Assembly: GCA_900769205.1 (NCBI GenBank) | Contig: CAAGFS010000138.1 | Span: 1 to 20,920 of the forward strand | Direction: 5' to 3' | Source of the DNA: Clostridia bacterium | GTDB lineage: Bacteria > Bacillota > Clostridia > Christensenellales > CAG-917 | DNA length: 20,920 bases | Part shown: in pieces, positions 1 through 6,907 of the stretch | How positions within the stretch are numbered: the first letter of the stretch is position 1 | Layout: each line of letters opens with the position of its first letter | Notes under the pieces: generated by a model | What the model was told of the DNA's origin: nothing | Seen by the model: the letters and a program-made list of their open reading frames with translations, nothing else | Databases searched by the model: none | Position numbers and translations under genes: made by a program

Positions 1-423
1 AACGCCGGTGACGGTTGCGATTTTGCAAAACAGCGATAATCTGCGCCTTACGAGCAGACTGAAAACTGGCACGATGACAATATAAAGCGCGGTGATGAAC
101 CCCGTCTTTCCCACGGAAGTGTGCTCGATGCCGTACTGTTGCAGATTGTTTGCCAAAAACAAACAAAGTCCGCACAAAAAACCGCCGAGCAAGGTGGATT
201 TGTTGAAGCCTTTCGACTTTCTTCCGCGCTTTTTGTCAACAATCGCGCCTATGACGATAAAAACGCCGATAACCACGACTGCAAGCGAAAAACGAAGCCC
301 GTTGAAAGTGAAAAACGGCACGGAAGAAGACGCTCGTTGCTGGGCGATGAACGCAAAGCCCCAAACGAGCGCGCACAGGGATACGAAAAACGTCCCGAGT
401 AAGTTGTGCGATTTCTTTTCCAT
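1..423 (-). CDS. EamA/DMT-family transporter, N-terminal part (runs off left edge)
   Basis: The 141 residues visible read without a stop from an ATG at 423 to the window edge, so the gene continues outside. The protein begins MEKKSHNLLGTFFVSLCALV and shows several hydrophobic segments: residues about 9-30, 41-62, 75-95 and 108-128. The stretch NNLQQYGIEHTSVGKTGFI followed by a hydrophobic helix with an internal proline is the typical end of the first half of EamA (RhaT/YdcZ-like) drug/metabolite transporters, which have ten membrane helices in two repeats and about 290-300 residues. It should therefore be an inner-membrane exporter or permease of unknown small molecules. Only about half of it is visible. 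The in-frame codons upstream of the ATG hit a stop at once, which supports this start, but no clear Shine-Dalgarno is visible. It lies 80 bases after rsmA on the same strand and may be co-transcribed. The substrate cannot be inferred. Confidence 0.82.
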   Translation of the reverse strand, partial: MEKKSHNLLGTFFVSLCALVWGFAFIAQQRASSSVPFFTFNGLRFSLAVVVIGVFIVIGAIVDKKRGRKSKGFNKSTLLGGFLCGLCLFLANNLQQYGIEHTSVGKTGFITALYIVIVPVFSLLVRRRLSLFCKIATVTGV

Positions 424-503
424 GGTCAGTCAGTTATATTATGTCGTTTGATTGATTTTTCGTGATTGCATACGGCTTGGGTTCTCGCAAACGTTGGCAA
501 TCG

Positions 504-1349
504 TCATTGTTCAAGCATCTTTTCAAGAGCTCGGTTGAGCTTGACGTAGTCGCAAAGCGAAAGCGCTTCTCCCCTTACGAGCGGAGAAAATCCGCAGGAT
601 TCGATAAGCTCCGCAGCTTGCTGCTTGCTCATCCGAAACGCGACGGACAAGTTGTTTGCAAGCGTCTTTCTTCTCATTGCAAACGCTCCTCGCACGAGTT
701 TGTGCAAAAGAGCGGTGTTTTCGCCCGCAAGTTTTTGGCGATCCACGTCTATGCGCACCACCGCGCTGTCAACGTTGGGAGAAGGATAAAACATATTGCG
801 GGAAACGTTTCTCGTCACTCTCGCGTTGCCCGCGCACTCTATTGCAAGCGTAATTGCGGAATAATCCGCCGTGTTTGCCTTTGCCACAAACCTGTCGGCG
901 ACTTCCTTCTGCACCATAACGGTCAGGCTCTCAACGTCGAGCGAGCTCTCCAAAAAGCGCATCGCAAGCGGAGTGGTGACGTAATAAGGCAGATTTGCCA
1001 CCACCTTGAACTTGTTCCCCACGATTTCGGCAAGGGAGTCGTCCTTCATTTTGAGCACGTCGCGGAAGACGACTTCGACGTTGTCCACGCCTTGAAGGGA
1101 GAGAGCGAGCACGGGTTCGAGATTGCGGTCCACTTCAAAAGAAAAGACCTTTTTTGCAACTTTTGCGAGCGCGCGCGTGAGCGTACCCGCACCCGTGCCT
1201 ATCTCCACCACCACGTCGTCGCCTGTGACTCCGCTGTCCGCGACTATTGCGTCAAGCAGGTTGCCGTCCGTGATGAAGTTTTGCCCGAGCGCTTTGTTGA
1301 AGCGGAAGTTCACTCCGCGTATTATGTCCTTTACGCTGTCGTTTGCCAT
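504..1349 (-). CDS. rsmA: 16S rRNA (adenine(1518)-N(6)/adenine(1519)-N(6))-dimethyltransferase
   Basis: This is RsmA/KsgA, which dimethylates two adjacent adenines in the 3' hairpin of 16S rRNA late in small-subunit assembly, using S-adenosylmethionine. The protein has 281 residues, normal for the family. Visible motifs are KALGQNF (about 19-25), the SAM-binding loop EIGTGAGTLT (49-58), the acidic loop FSFEVDRN (69-76), the catalytic NLPYY (119-123), FYPSPNVDSAVV in the middle, and the C-terminal RRKTLANNLS segment. I chose the ATG at 1349 because AAGGA lies about six bases upstream and the protein starts near the conserved region. An in-frame ATG at 1397 adds 16 residues with no family match. 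It follows the TatD-associated radical SAM gene with a 152-base gap that contains three small inverted repeats. Confidence 0.95.
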   Translation of the reverse strand: MANDSVKDIIRGVNFRFNKALGQNFITDGNLLDAIVADSGVTGDDVVVEIGTGAGTLTRALAKVAKKVFSFEVDRNLEPVLALSLQGVDNVEVVFRDVLKMKDDSLAEIVGNKFKVVANLPYYVTTPLAMRFLESSLDVESLTVMVQKEVADRFVAKANTADYSAITLAIECAGNARVTRNVSRNMFYPSPNVDSAVVRIDVDRQKLAGENTALLHKLVRGAFAMRRKTLANNLSVAFRMSKQQAAELIESCGFSPLVRGEALSLCDYVKLNRALEKMLEQ

Positions 1350-1377
1350 ATTTTTCCTTGTCGTTATCACGCATATT

Positions 1378-1421
1378 GTGCCCGAAGGCGCACACACTGT
1401 TATCGCACGACGAACTCGTGC
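1378..1421 (-). other. Two small hairpins in the rsmA leader
   Basis: GCACGA/TCGTGC (1405-1421) is a perfect six-base-pair stem. Next to it, at 1378-1395, TGTGC and GCACA can pair around a GC-rich loop. Together with the hairpin at 1457-1482 they fill much of the 152-base gap. No known riboswitch is recognised. Confidence 0.3.
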
Positions 1422-1456
1422 AGTACCAAAGACAAATCGTTTGAAGTACGAAAGAT

Positions 1457-1482
1457 AAAAACGGAAGGAAACTTCTGTTTTT
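1457..1482 (-). terminator. Weak terminator-like hairpin after the radical SAM gene
   Basis: AAAAACGGAAG and CTTCTGTTTTT pair over 11 positions with one G-T wobble (an A-C mismatch on the minus strand) around a four-base loop. A T-run follows. It lies 20 bases after the radical SAM stop and may attenuate transcription into rsmA. Confidence 0.45.
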
Positions 1483-1501
1483 GTCTTTTTGTCCCAAACG
1501 C

Positions 1502-2119
1502 TCAGTAGTCGGTGTCTTCGCGGATGGTTTCTCTCACCTTGTAGTGTGCGCCGACGCTTTTTGCAAGCTCACCGCACGCTCTTATCTCGTCTTCACCGAT
1601 AAAGTCCACGACGGACATAGTGGTGTCGATTCCGCACTCCACGCAGTCCTTTGCAAACGAGAGCATTGCGTCAAACGCCTTTTCGCCGTACTTGCTTCTG
1701 CATATCTGTTGATACTCTTCCCTTGTGGACGCGTTCAAAGATATGGACACGCTGTCTATATACGGCGCAAGCAGCCGCGCAACGTCGTCGCGATTGTTGA
1801 TGAGATTGCCAAGTCCGTTTGTGTTGATGCGAATACGGCACCCCTTTCTTTTCAGATAGGGCGCGATTTGCGAAATCATGGACAGATTGCAAAGCGGTTC
1901 GCCGAAACCGCAAAAGACGATCTCTTTGTATTTTTTCAAATCGAACATCGCAAGGTCGTCCACAAGTTCCTGATAAGTGGGTTCTTTGAGAAGCCACAAG
2001 TCGTTTCCGCTCACGCCGTCTTTTACGTGACGTATGCAGAACTCGCAGTTGTTGGGGCAACGGTTCGTGATGTTCAGATACAGGCTATCGCCGAATTCGT
2101 AAACGTAATTGTTGGTCAT
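1502..2119 (-). CDS. TatD-associated radical SAM protein
   Basis: This is a small radical SAM protein of 205 residues. The cluster motif CPNNCEFC (C21, C25, C28; CxxxCxxC) binds the 4Fe-4S cluster. FCGFGEPLCN is the usual GGE-type SAM-binding motif and RINTNGLGNLI a later strand motif. It fits the family of short radical SAM proteins that are encoded beside or fused to TatD (TIGR04038-type). Here it lies 85 bases downstream of tatD on the same strand, as that family predicts. The substrate is unknown. The ATG at 2119 was chosen because GGAAGAG precedes it by about six bases and the family begins at this point; an upstream in-frame ATG at 2185 would add 22 unrelated residues. It sits where RNase M5 (rnmV) is often found between tatD and ksgA in Bacillota, and I see no Toprim-type protein here. 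Confidence 0.88.
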   Translation of the reverse strand: MTNNYVYEFGDSLYLNITNRCPNNCEFCIRHVKDGVSGNDLWLLKEPTYQELVDDLAMFDLKKYKEIVFCGFGEPLCNLSMISQIAPYLKRKGCRIRINTNGLGNLINNRDDVARLLAPYIDSVSISLNASTREEYQQICRSKYGEKAFDAMLSFAKDCVECGIDTTMSVVDFIGEDEIRACGELAKSVGAHYKVRETIREDTDY

Positions 2120-2131
2120 ATCTTCTCTTCC

Positions 2132-2153
2132 GAGCCGTCGAAGCATGCGGCTC
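2132..2153 (-). other. Hairpin before the radical SAM gene
   Basis: GAGCCG and CGGCTC pair perfectly around a ten-base loop directly upstream of the ribosome-binding site of the radical SAM gene. It could affect translation start, or it could be chance. Confidence 0.25.
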
Positions 2154-2204
2154 TCACACTGTTTTATGTTTGTTATATTTTGCAAAAAAAGCGGTTTTAC
2201 AAGC

Positions 2205-2978
2205 TCATTTTATGCGATAAAACAGTCTTTTTGCGTTTTTTGTGGTTTGCTCGTCCAAAGTGAGCCTGTCAATGCCAAGCACTTCGCACGCCTTGTCGGC
2301 AACGAGATTGACGTACTTCGGCTCGTTGACCTTTCCCCTGAAAGGCACGGGCGTCATATACGGGCAATCGGTTTCGAGCACAAGCCTTTCAAAAGGCACT
2401 TTTGCAAGCGCTTCGACGTTGCGTCTTGCATTTTTGAAGGTGATCGCTCCGCCGAAGGAATAGTAGGCGTCGAGTTTGTCGAATATATCGACGTATTCCG
2501 CCGAGCCCGAATAGCAATGCAAAAGCACTCCGCAACGAAGGCGCGATTTCATATCGAAAAGTATCCGTCTCGCGTCCTCGTATGCGTCCCTGACGTGCAA
2601 CACGACGGGCAGGGACAACTCGTCCGCCATCTCCAACTGCTCGCAGAAAGCTTTTCTCTGCTCGGTGCGTATGCTGTTGTCGTAATAGTAGTCAAGCCCG
2701 ATTTCGCCAATCGCAACGCACTTGCCGTCCGTTGCAAGCGCACGCAACTCGTCGTAGGCGTCGGCGGTTGCCGTCTTTGAATCGTGCGGATGAATGCCCG
2801 ATGCAAAGTACAGCTTTTCGTATCTTTGCGCAAGGTCTTTCGCAAGCACGGAGGACGGGACGTCATAGCCCACGCACACCGCACACTCTATGCCGTCACG
2901 AGAAAAAGCGCCGACAATTTCGTCCGCTCTTTCAACAAGCTGTTCGTCGTTGAGATGGCAATGCGTGTCGATAAGCAT
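2205..2978 (-). CDS. tatD: TatD family metal-dependent deoxyribonuclease
   Basis: A 257-residue amidohydrolase-fold hydrolase of the TatD/YabD family, which uses two divalent metals to cleave DNA 3' ends and related substrates. The metal ligands are visible in order: DTHCHLN at the N-terminus (H6, H8), IGEIGLDYYYD (Glu), VVLHVRDA (His), LLHCYSG (His) and the C-terminal LETDCPYMTP (Asp). Length is normal. The ATG at 2978 begins exactly at the conserved M-I-D-T-H-C-H start. The frame is open further upstream to 3185, but that extension overlaps metG and matches no family. The ribosome-binding site is weak (GAGAG about nine bases upstream). It lies between metG and the radical SAM gene, the usual metG-tatD order in Bacillota. 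A hairpin at 2999-3020 falls in its leader. Confidence 0.94.
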   Translation of the reverse strand: MLIDTHCHLNDEQLVERADEIVGAFSRDGIECAVCVGYDVPSSVLAKDLAQRYEKLYFASGIHPHDSKTATADAYDELRALATDGKCVAIGEIGLDYYYDNSIRTEQRKAFCEQLEMADELSLPVVLHVRDAYEDARRILFDMKSRLRCGVLLHCYSGSAEYVDIFDKLDAYYSFGGAITFKNARRNVEALAKVPFERLVLETDCPYMTPVPFRGKVNEPKYVNLVADKACEVLGIDRLTLDEQTTKNAKRLFYRIK

Positions 2979-2998
2979 AGCAGTTTCTCTCGTCCTTT

Positions 2999-3020
2999 CG
3001 TCCGACGCGCAGATCGGACG
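2999..3020 (-). other. Hairpin in the tatD leader
   Basis: CGTCCGA and TCGGACG form a seven-base-pair stem with an eight-base loop, about 20 bases before the tatD start. No U-tract follows on the minus strand, so it is not a terminator. Its function is unknown. Confidence 0.3.
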
Positions 3021-3069
3021 TACTTTCGTTTCAAAGTTTTGCGCCAAACGGTTTTGACGCGTCATAAAC

Positions 3070-3093
3070 AAAGCCGTCTTTTCGGACGGCTTT
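3070..3093 (-). terminator. Hairpin terminator after metG
   Basis: AAAGCCGTC and GACGGCTTT pair perfectly (nine base pairs) around a six-base loop, beginning about eight bases after the metG stop. On the minus strand a short, imperfect T-run follows. tatD may therefore be only partly co-transcribed with metG. Confidence 0.72.
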
Positions 3094-3100
3094 TTGTGTT

Positions 3101-5113
3101 TTATCTGACCGTCGTCCCGCTGTTGACGGGTTTTTCGGGTGATACGAGCACCACTCTTTCCTCGCCGTTCTCGTCCTTTTCGCAAGCGCAGAGCAGCATA
3201 CCCTGACTCTCTATTCCGCGCAGTTTCGCGGGTTTGAGATTGTACACCACAACCACGTTTTTGCCAATCATTTCTTCGGGGGTGTAGAACTTTGCGATTC
3301 CGCTGACGATAGTGCGCGTTTCGTTGCCGATACGGACGGAGAACTTGAGCAGTTTGTCCGCTTTTTCAACCTTTTCCGCACTCTCGATTTTGCCGACTCT
3401 AAGCGCGATTTTTGCAAAATCTTCTATGGTTATCTCGTTTATATCCGCAACGTTTTGGGGCGTTTCGGCTTTCTTTTCTTCCTTCTTTTGCGTCTTTTCT
3501 TGCTTTTGCTCCTGATTTTGCTCTGTTTCTTCTTTGATTATGCCCTTTGCAAGAAGTTCTTTTTTCACCTTGTCGGCATCGATGCGCGCAAACAGGTGCT
3601 GCGGATTTTCCGCAACTTTCGTTCCGTTTGCAAGAAGTCCGAACTTGTCGAGCAAATCGAACTCTCTCAGACTTGCGCCGCATTGTTCAACCACTTTTTG
3701 CGACGTCGAAGGCATAAAGGGATAGAGCAGGCTTGCGCACACGACGATGGTTTCGGTGAGGTTGTAAAGCACGGTGGCAAGACGGTCTTGTTTGCTCTCG
3801 TCCTTTGCAAGCACCCAGGGCATAGTTTCGTCTATATACTTGTTTGCCCTTCTCAACACGAAGAATATATCCGAGAGTGCGTCCGCGGTGCGATACGCGT
3901 CGATATTTGCAAACGCTTTGTCGCGCGCGCCTTGAACGACCGCCTTCAACTCGTCGTCAACGCTCTCGCGCACGCCCTTGTCGCACACGATTCCGCCAAA
4001 ATACTTGTTGCTCATCGCAACGGTGCGTTGAACGAGATTGCCGTAAACGTTGACAAGCTCGGAATTGACGACGTCGATCACCATATCCCAACCGATAAGT
4101 CCGTCGTTGTCAAACGGCATTTGCGAGAGCAGATAATATCTGACCGCGTCCACACCGAAAAACTCCACAAGATCGTCTGCGTAAATCACGTTACCCTTTG
4201 ATTTTGACATCTTTCCGCCGTTTTGCAACAGCCACGGATGGCCGAAAATCTGCTTTGGAAGGGGCTGCCCCATAGCCATAAGGAATATGGGCCAGTATAT
4301 CGAGTGGAATCTCACGATGTCTTTGCCGATGATATGCACGTCGGCGGGCCATTCCTTTTCAAACAATTCACTGTGATTGCCGTCCGCGTCAAAGCCTATG
4401 CCCGTGATGTAGTTCGTGAGCGCGTCAAGCCAGACGTAAACGACGTGGCGGGAATCGAAACTGACGGGAATCCCCCACTTGAACGAAGTGCGCGACACGC
4501 AAAGGTCCTGAAGCCCGGGCTTCAGGAAGTTGTTGACCATCTCGTTTTTGCGGGATTGCGGAACGATAAAATCGGGATGCTCGTCATAGTATTTCAAAAG
4601 GCGGTCGGCGTATTTCTGCATATTGAAGAAATAGGCTTCTTCTTCCGCCACGTGAACTTCTCCCCCGCAGTCGGGGCATTTGCCGTCAACGAGTTGACTT
4701 TCCGTCCAGAAAGACTCGCAGGGAGTGCAATACCAGCCCTTGTACGAGCCTTTGTATATATCGCCTTGCTCGTAGAACTTTTTGAAAATCTTTTGCACCT
4801 GTTGTTCGTGCTGTTCGTCGGTGGTGCGGATAAACTTGTCGTATGTGGTGTCCATAAGGTCCCAGATACGCTTGATTTCTCCCGCTCTGTCGTCAACGAA
4901 ACGTTTTGGCGTGACGCCTGCGTTTTGCGCCTTGATCTCTATTTTTTCGCCGTGCTCGTCCGTTCCCGTCTGAAAAAACACGTCGTAGCCTTCCATACGC
5001 TTTGCTCTTGCGATAAGGTCCGCAAGCACGATTTCATAGGTGTTGCCGATGTGGGGTTTTCCCGAAGCGTAGGCGATTGCCGTTGTCAGATAATACTTCT
5101 TTTTGTCGCTCAT
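3101..5113 (-). CDS. metG: Methionine--tRNA ligase with C-terminal tRNA-binding domain
   Basis: Methionyl-tRNA synthetase charges tRNA-Met with methionine in the cytoplasm. At 670 residues it matches the long bacterial form. The class I signatures HIGN (21-24) and KMSKSKGN (301-308) are intact. A single zinc knuckle is formed by C129, C132, C146 and C149, as in the one-knuckle Bacillus-type enzymes. A Glu/Lys/Gln-rich linker at about residues 530-560 joins the C-terminal EMAP-type tRNA-binding (dimerisation) domain, about 570-670, which has the family motifs LRVGKIESAEKVEKADKLL and LKPAKLRGIESQGMLL. The start is supported by AAGGTG about seven bases upstream. A strong sigma-A promoter lies at 5165-5193. 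With only about 45 bases of leader there is no room for a T-box. A hairpin follows the stop codon. Confidence 0.97.
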   Translation of the reverse strand: MSDKKKYYLTTAIAYASGKPHIGNTYEIVLADLIARAKRMEGYDVFFQTGTDEHGEKIEIKAQNAGVTPKRFVDDRAGEIKRIWDLMDTTYDKFIRTTDEQHEQQVQKIFKKFYEQGDIYKGSYKGWYCTPCESFWTESQLVDGKCPDCGGEVHVAEEEAYFFNMQKYADRLLKYYDEHPDFIVPQSRKNEMVNNFLKPGLQDLCVSRTSFKWGIPVSFDSRHVVYVWLDALTNYITGIGFDADGNHSELFEKEWPADVHIIGKDIVRFHSIYWPIFLMAMGQPLPKQIFGHPWLLQNGGKMSKSKGNVIYADDLVEFFGVDAVRYYLLSQMPFDNDGLIGWDMVIDVVNSELVNVYGNLVQRTVAMSNKYFGGIVCDKGVRESVDDELKAVVQGARDKAFANIDAYRTADALSDIFFVLRRANKYIDETMPWVLAKDESKQDRLATVLYNLTETIVVCASLLYPFMPSTSQKVVEQCGASLREFDLLDKFGLLANGTKVAENPQHLFARIDADKVKKELLAKGIIKEETEQNQEQKQEKTQKKEEKKAETPQNVADINEITIEDFAKIALRVGKIESAEKVEKADKLLKFSVRIGNETRTIVSGIAKFYTPEEMIGKNVVVVYNLKPAKLRGIESQGMLLCACEKDENGEERVVLVSPEKPVNSGTTVR

Positions 5114-5164
5114 TTTGTCACCTTCAAATCGGGGCTGATGGTGCCCGTCAATTGATTTTTATAC

Positions 5165-5193
5165 ATTATACATCTTTTATGAATAAATGTAAA
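5165..5193 (-). promoter_or_regulatory. Sigma-A promoter of metG
   Basis: On the minus strand TTTACA (5193-5188) and a perfect TATAAT (5170-5165) are separated by exactly 17 bases. Transcription should start near 5158, giving a leader of about 45 bases before metG. Confidence 0.85.
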
Positions 5194-5203
5194 CCGTAAA
5201 GGC

Positions 5204-5232
5204 GCATATCTTTGCAGGCTTAAAAATACAAT
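5204..5232 (+). promoter_or_regulatory. Candidate sigma-E-type promoter of spmA
   Basis: GCATATC at 5204-5210 matches the sigma-E -35 consensus (KMATATT) at six of seven positions. AATACAAT at 5225-5232 matches the -10 (CATACAMT) at seven of eight. The spacer is 14 bases, the preferred distance. The -10 ends six bases before the spmA ATG, so the transcript would begin at or next to the start codon. No Shine-Dalgarno is seen. Confidence 0.45.
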
Positions 5233-5238
5233 TTTCGT

Positions 5239-6057
5239 ATGAACGCGGTGTTTTTGGCGATAAGCATAATATCTCTCGTGACGATGACCGTCCACTCTCC
5301 CGAAACGGCGTTTTCGTCAATGATAAACGGCGTCGGGAGCGCAATCTCTCTTTCGCTCAAACTCATAGCGATATACGCGGTGTGGCTATCCGTGCTCGAG
5401 ATGATGAAAAGGACGGGAATAGACAAATCGCTCTCGAAACTTCTCAAACCGCTCGTGCGAAAAATATTCAAAAAAGAAAACGACGAGGCGTACGACTGGA
5501 TATGCATCAATATGTCCGCAAATATGCTGGGAATGGGCGGAGTCGCAACGCCTGCAGGCATAAAGGCAATGGAAAAAATGCAGGACGGAAGCGACAGGGC
5601 AACCGACAATATGATTATGCTTTTCGTCATCAACGCAACGAGCATACAGCTCATTCCCGCAACCGTCATCGCCATGAGAGCGGGCGCAAACTCGCAAAAC
5701 GCCGCGGATATTATTCTGCCCACTCTCGTTTCAAGCGGAGTGGCAACCCTACTCGGAATGATAATATGCAGAGTTCTGTCTTTGAAAAAGAACGACGACA
5801 ACGCCGCTTTGGACGTTGCAAAAACCTCGTGCTTTGAGAAGGCAATCGGGCGGGCACGCGTCTTTTGGGGAAGGAAAAACAAAACCGCCGACGGCGCGGT
5901 CAATGCCGACAAAGACGGTGCGAAAACTCTTGCTTCCACTCAATCGTCTTGCACTCAAAATAGCAAAAACGGCGTTTCAAACACCGCTTTTGCACATATG
6001 AAGCGTTTGTTCTGCGGTTTTGCTAAAAAAGGAGAAGACAAAAAATGCAGTCGATAA
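5239..6057 (+). CDS. spmA: Spore maturation protein A (nucleoside-recognition domain membrane protein) with long C-terminal tail
   Basis: SpmA, with SpmB, is needed for proper dehydration of the spore core in Bacillus and Clostridium; both are membrane proteins with the Gate/nucleoside-recognition domain. The first ~185 residues match SpmA: an N-terminal hydrophobic helix, the segment SAISLSLKLIAIYAVWLSVL, then MSANMLGMGGVATPAGIKAM, which is the family signature, then NATSIQLIPATVIAMRAG and a final hydrophobic helix. Family members are usually about 190-200 residues. This one has 272, with a hydrophilic Lys/Asn/Ser-rich tail after about residue 185 and no family match. The ATG at 5239 is fixed by an in-frame TAA at 5221 and by alignment to the family. 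No Shine-Dalgarno is visible before it. Its end overlaps the spmB start by 13 bases. Confidence 0.92.
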   Translation: MNAVFLAISIISLVTMTVHSPETAFSSMINGVGSAISLSLKLIAIYAVWLSVLEMMKRTGIDKSLSKLLKPLVRKIFKKENDEAYDWICINMSANMLGMGGVATPAGIKAMEKMQDGSDRATDNMIMLFVINATSIQLIPATVIAMRAGANSQNAADIILPTLVSSGVATLLGMIICRVLSLKKNDDNAALDVAKTSCFEKAIGRARVFWGRKNKTADGAVNADKDGAKTLASTQSSCTQNSKNGVSNTAFAHMKRLFCGFAKKGEDKKCSR

Positions 6058-6560
6058 GCGTTTACGTATTGCCCGTGCTTGTCATCATACTGCTCGTGGT
6101 GTGTATAATCAAAAAAGTGCGCGCATACGACTGTTTTCTGCTCGGCGCAAAAGATTCGCTCACGCTCGTTTGGCAAATCTTCCCTTATATAGCGTCGATT
6201 TTCGTATGCATAGAGCTTTTCAAAGCAAGCGGACTGTCGGGCACGGTGACGGCGATTCTTGCAAAACCGCTCGGCTTTATCGGAGTGCCGAGCGAGATTG
6301 TGGAACTCATTTTGCTCGTCCCCTTGTCGGGCAACGGCACCACCGCCCTTCTTGAAGACATAATCGCAAGATACGGAGCGGACTCGTATATCACAAGATG
6401 CGCAAGCGTCATCGCAGGCGGAAGCGAAACCGTGTTTTATATTTCCGCCGTATATTTTGCAACCACCAATACGAAAAAACTGCGCTATGCAATCCCCGTG
6501 TCTCTTTTCTGCACTCTCGTCGGCGCGTTGCTTGCGTGCGCTCTTTGCAGATTTATGTAA
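6045..6560 (+). CDS. spmB: Spore maturation protein B (nucleoside-recognition domain membrane protein)
   Basis: This 171-residue membrane protein is SpmB, the partner of SpmA in spore-core dehydration. It has an N-terminal hydrophobic helix, then KDSLTLVWQIFPYIASIFVC, a mid-protein LVPLSGNGTTALLEDIIARYG and GGSETVFYISAVYFATTNTKK. The Gly-Ser-Glu-Thr segment is typical of SpmB and related Gate-domain proteins. Length is normal (about 175). AGGAG lies about ten bases upstream of the ATG, inside the end of spmA, so the two are likely translationally coupled. The pair ends at a convergent hairpin at 6598-6616. Its presence next to spmA suggests a sporulating or recently sporulating lineage. Confidence 0.94.
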   Translation: MQSISVYVLPVLVIILLVVCIIKKVRAYDCFLLGAKDSLTLVWQIFPYIASIFVCIELFKASGLSGTVTAILAKPLGFIGVPSEIVELILLVPLSGNGTTALLEDIIARYGADSYITRCASVIAGGSETVFYISAVYFATTNTKKLRYAIPVSLFCTLVGALLACALCRFM

Positions 6561-6597
6561 AAAGCGACCGTTTTCGGCTGCTCTGTTGCAAAGGAAA

Positions 6598-6616
6598 GGC
6601 TCGCAAACAGCGAGCC
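6598..6616. terminator. Shared convergent terminator of spmB and the DUF1858 gene
   Basis: GGCTCGC and GCGAGCC form a seven-base-pair stem with a five-base loop between the convergent ends of spmB and the DUF1858 gene. T-rich tracts follow on both strands, so it can act in both directions. Confidence 0.75.
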
Positions 6617-6634
6617 CTTGTCTTTTGACGATAT

Positions 6635-6838
6635 TTACTTTTCTTCGCAGACCGCGTTGAGCTTTGCAACCAACTCGTCAACGTCTATGCCGTGCACGCC
6701 TGCCGCTTCTTCAAGCGTTTCGCCGTGCGCAAGCATGCAATGCAGGCAATGCATTCCGCTCTCTTGCAATACGGTTGCGAGTTTGTCGGGATCGCCTTGT
6801 GCCAATACGTCGATGATGAGCATATCTTTCGTTATCAT
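6635..6838 (-). CDS. DUF1858 / hybrid-cluster-associated disulfide domain protein
   Basis: A 67-residue protein whose whole length is a DUF1858-type domain. It opens with a hydrophobic strand and helix (MITKDMLIIDVLAQGDPDKL), then the hallmark ESGMHCLHCMLAHGETLEEA with a C31-x-x-C34 pair, and ends in a short helix with IDVDELVAKLN. Related small proteins are called hybrid-cluster-protein-associated redox disulfide proteins and occur beside iron-sulfur or other redox genes. Here neither hcp nor any iron-sulfur enzyme is adjacent, so the partner is unknown. GGAGGT five bases before the ATG is an excellent ribosome-binding site. The gene follows the zinc-ribbon membrane protein by only 40 bases and could be read through from it, or use a weak promoter inside its end. 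Confidence 0.88.
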   Translation of the reverse strand: MITKDMLIIDVLAQGDPDKLATVLQESGMHCLHCMLAHGETLEEAAGVHGIDVDELVAKLNAVCEEK

Positions 6839-6877
6839 TGTGTACCTCCGATTTTTACGTAATACGTTTATATTTTA

Positions 6878-6907
6878 TTTATATTTCAGGGAAATATCCG
6901 CTTGCAA
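6878..6907 (-). promoter_or_regulatory. Possible weak promoter of the DUF1858 gene
   Basis: TTGCAA (6907-6902) and TATAAA (6883-6878) are 18 bases apart on the minus strand, overlapping the end of the zinc-ribbon gene. The region is A/T rich, so chance matches are easy. Read-through from the upstream gene is equally possible. Confidence 0.3.

Noticed and set aside
462..1508. A 348-codon plus-strand frame across rsmA
   Set aside because: It lies opposite a clear rsmA gene, is full of Arg/His/Cys and has no family resemblance.
1502..2185. Longer start for the radical SAM protein at 2185
   Set aside because: The added 22 residues have no family match, and the ATG at 2119 has a good ribosome-binding site.
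2979..3185. Longer tatD start that overlaps metG
   Set aside because: It adds 69 unrelated basic residues and runs through the metG terminator hairpin. The conserved TatD N-terminus starts at 2978.
5114..5164. T-box riboswitch before metG
   Set aside because: The promoter leaves only about 45 bases of leader, far too short for a T-box, and no T-box core sequence is seen.
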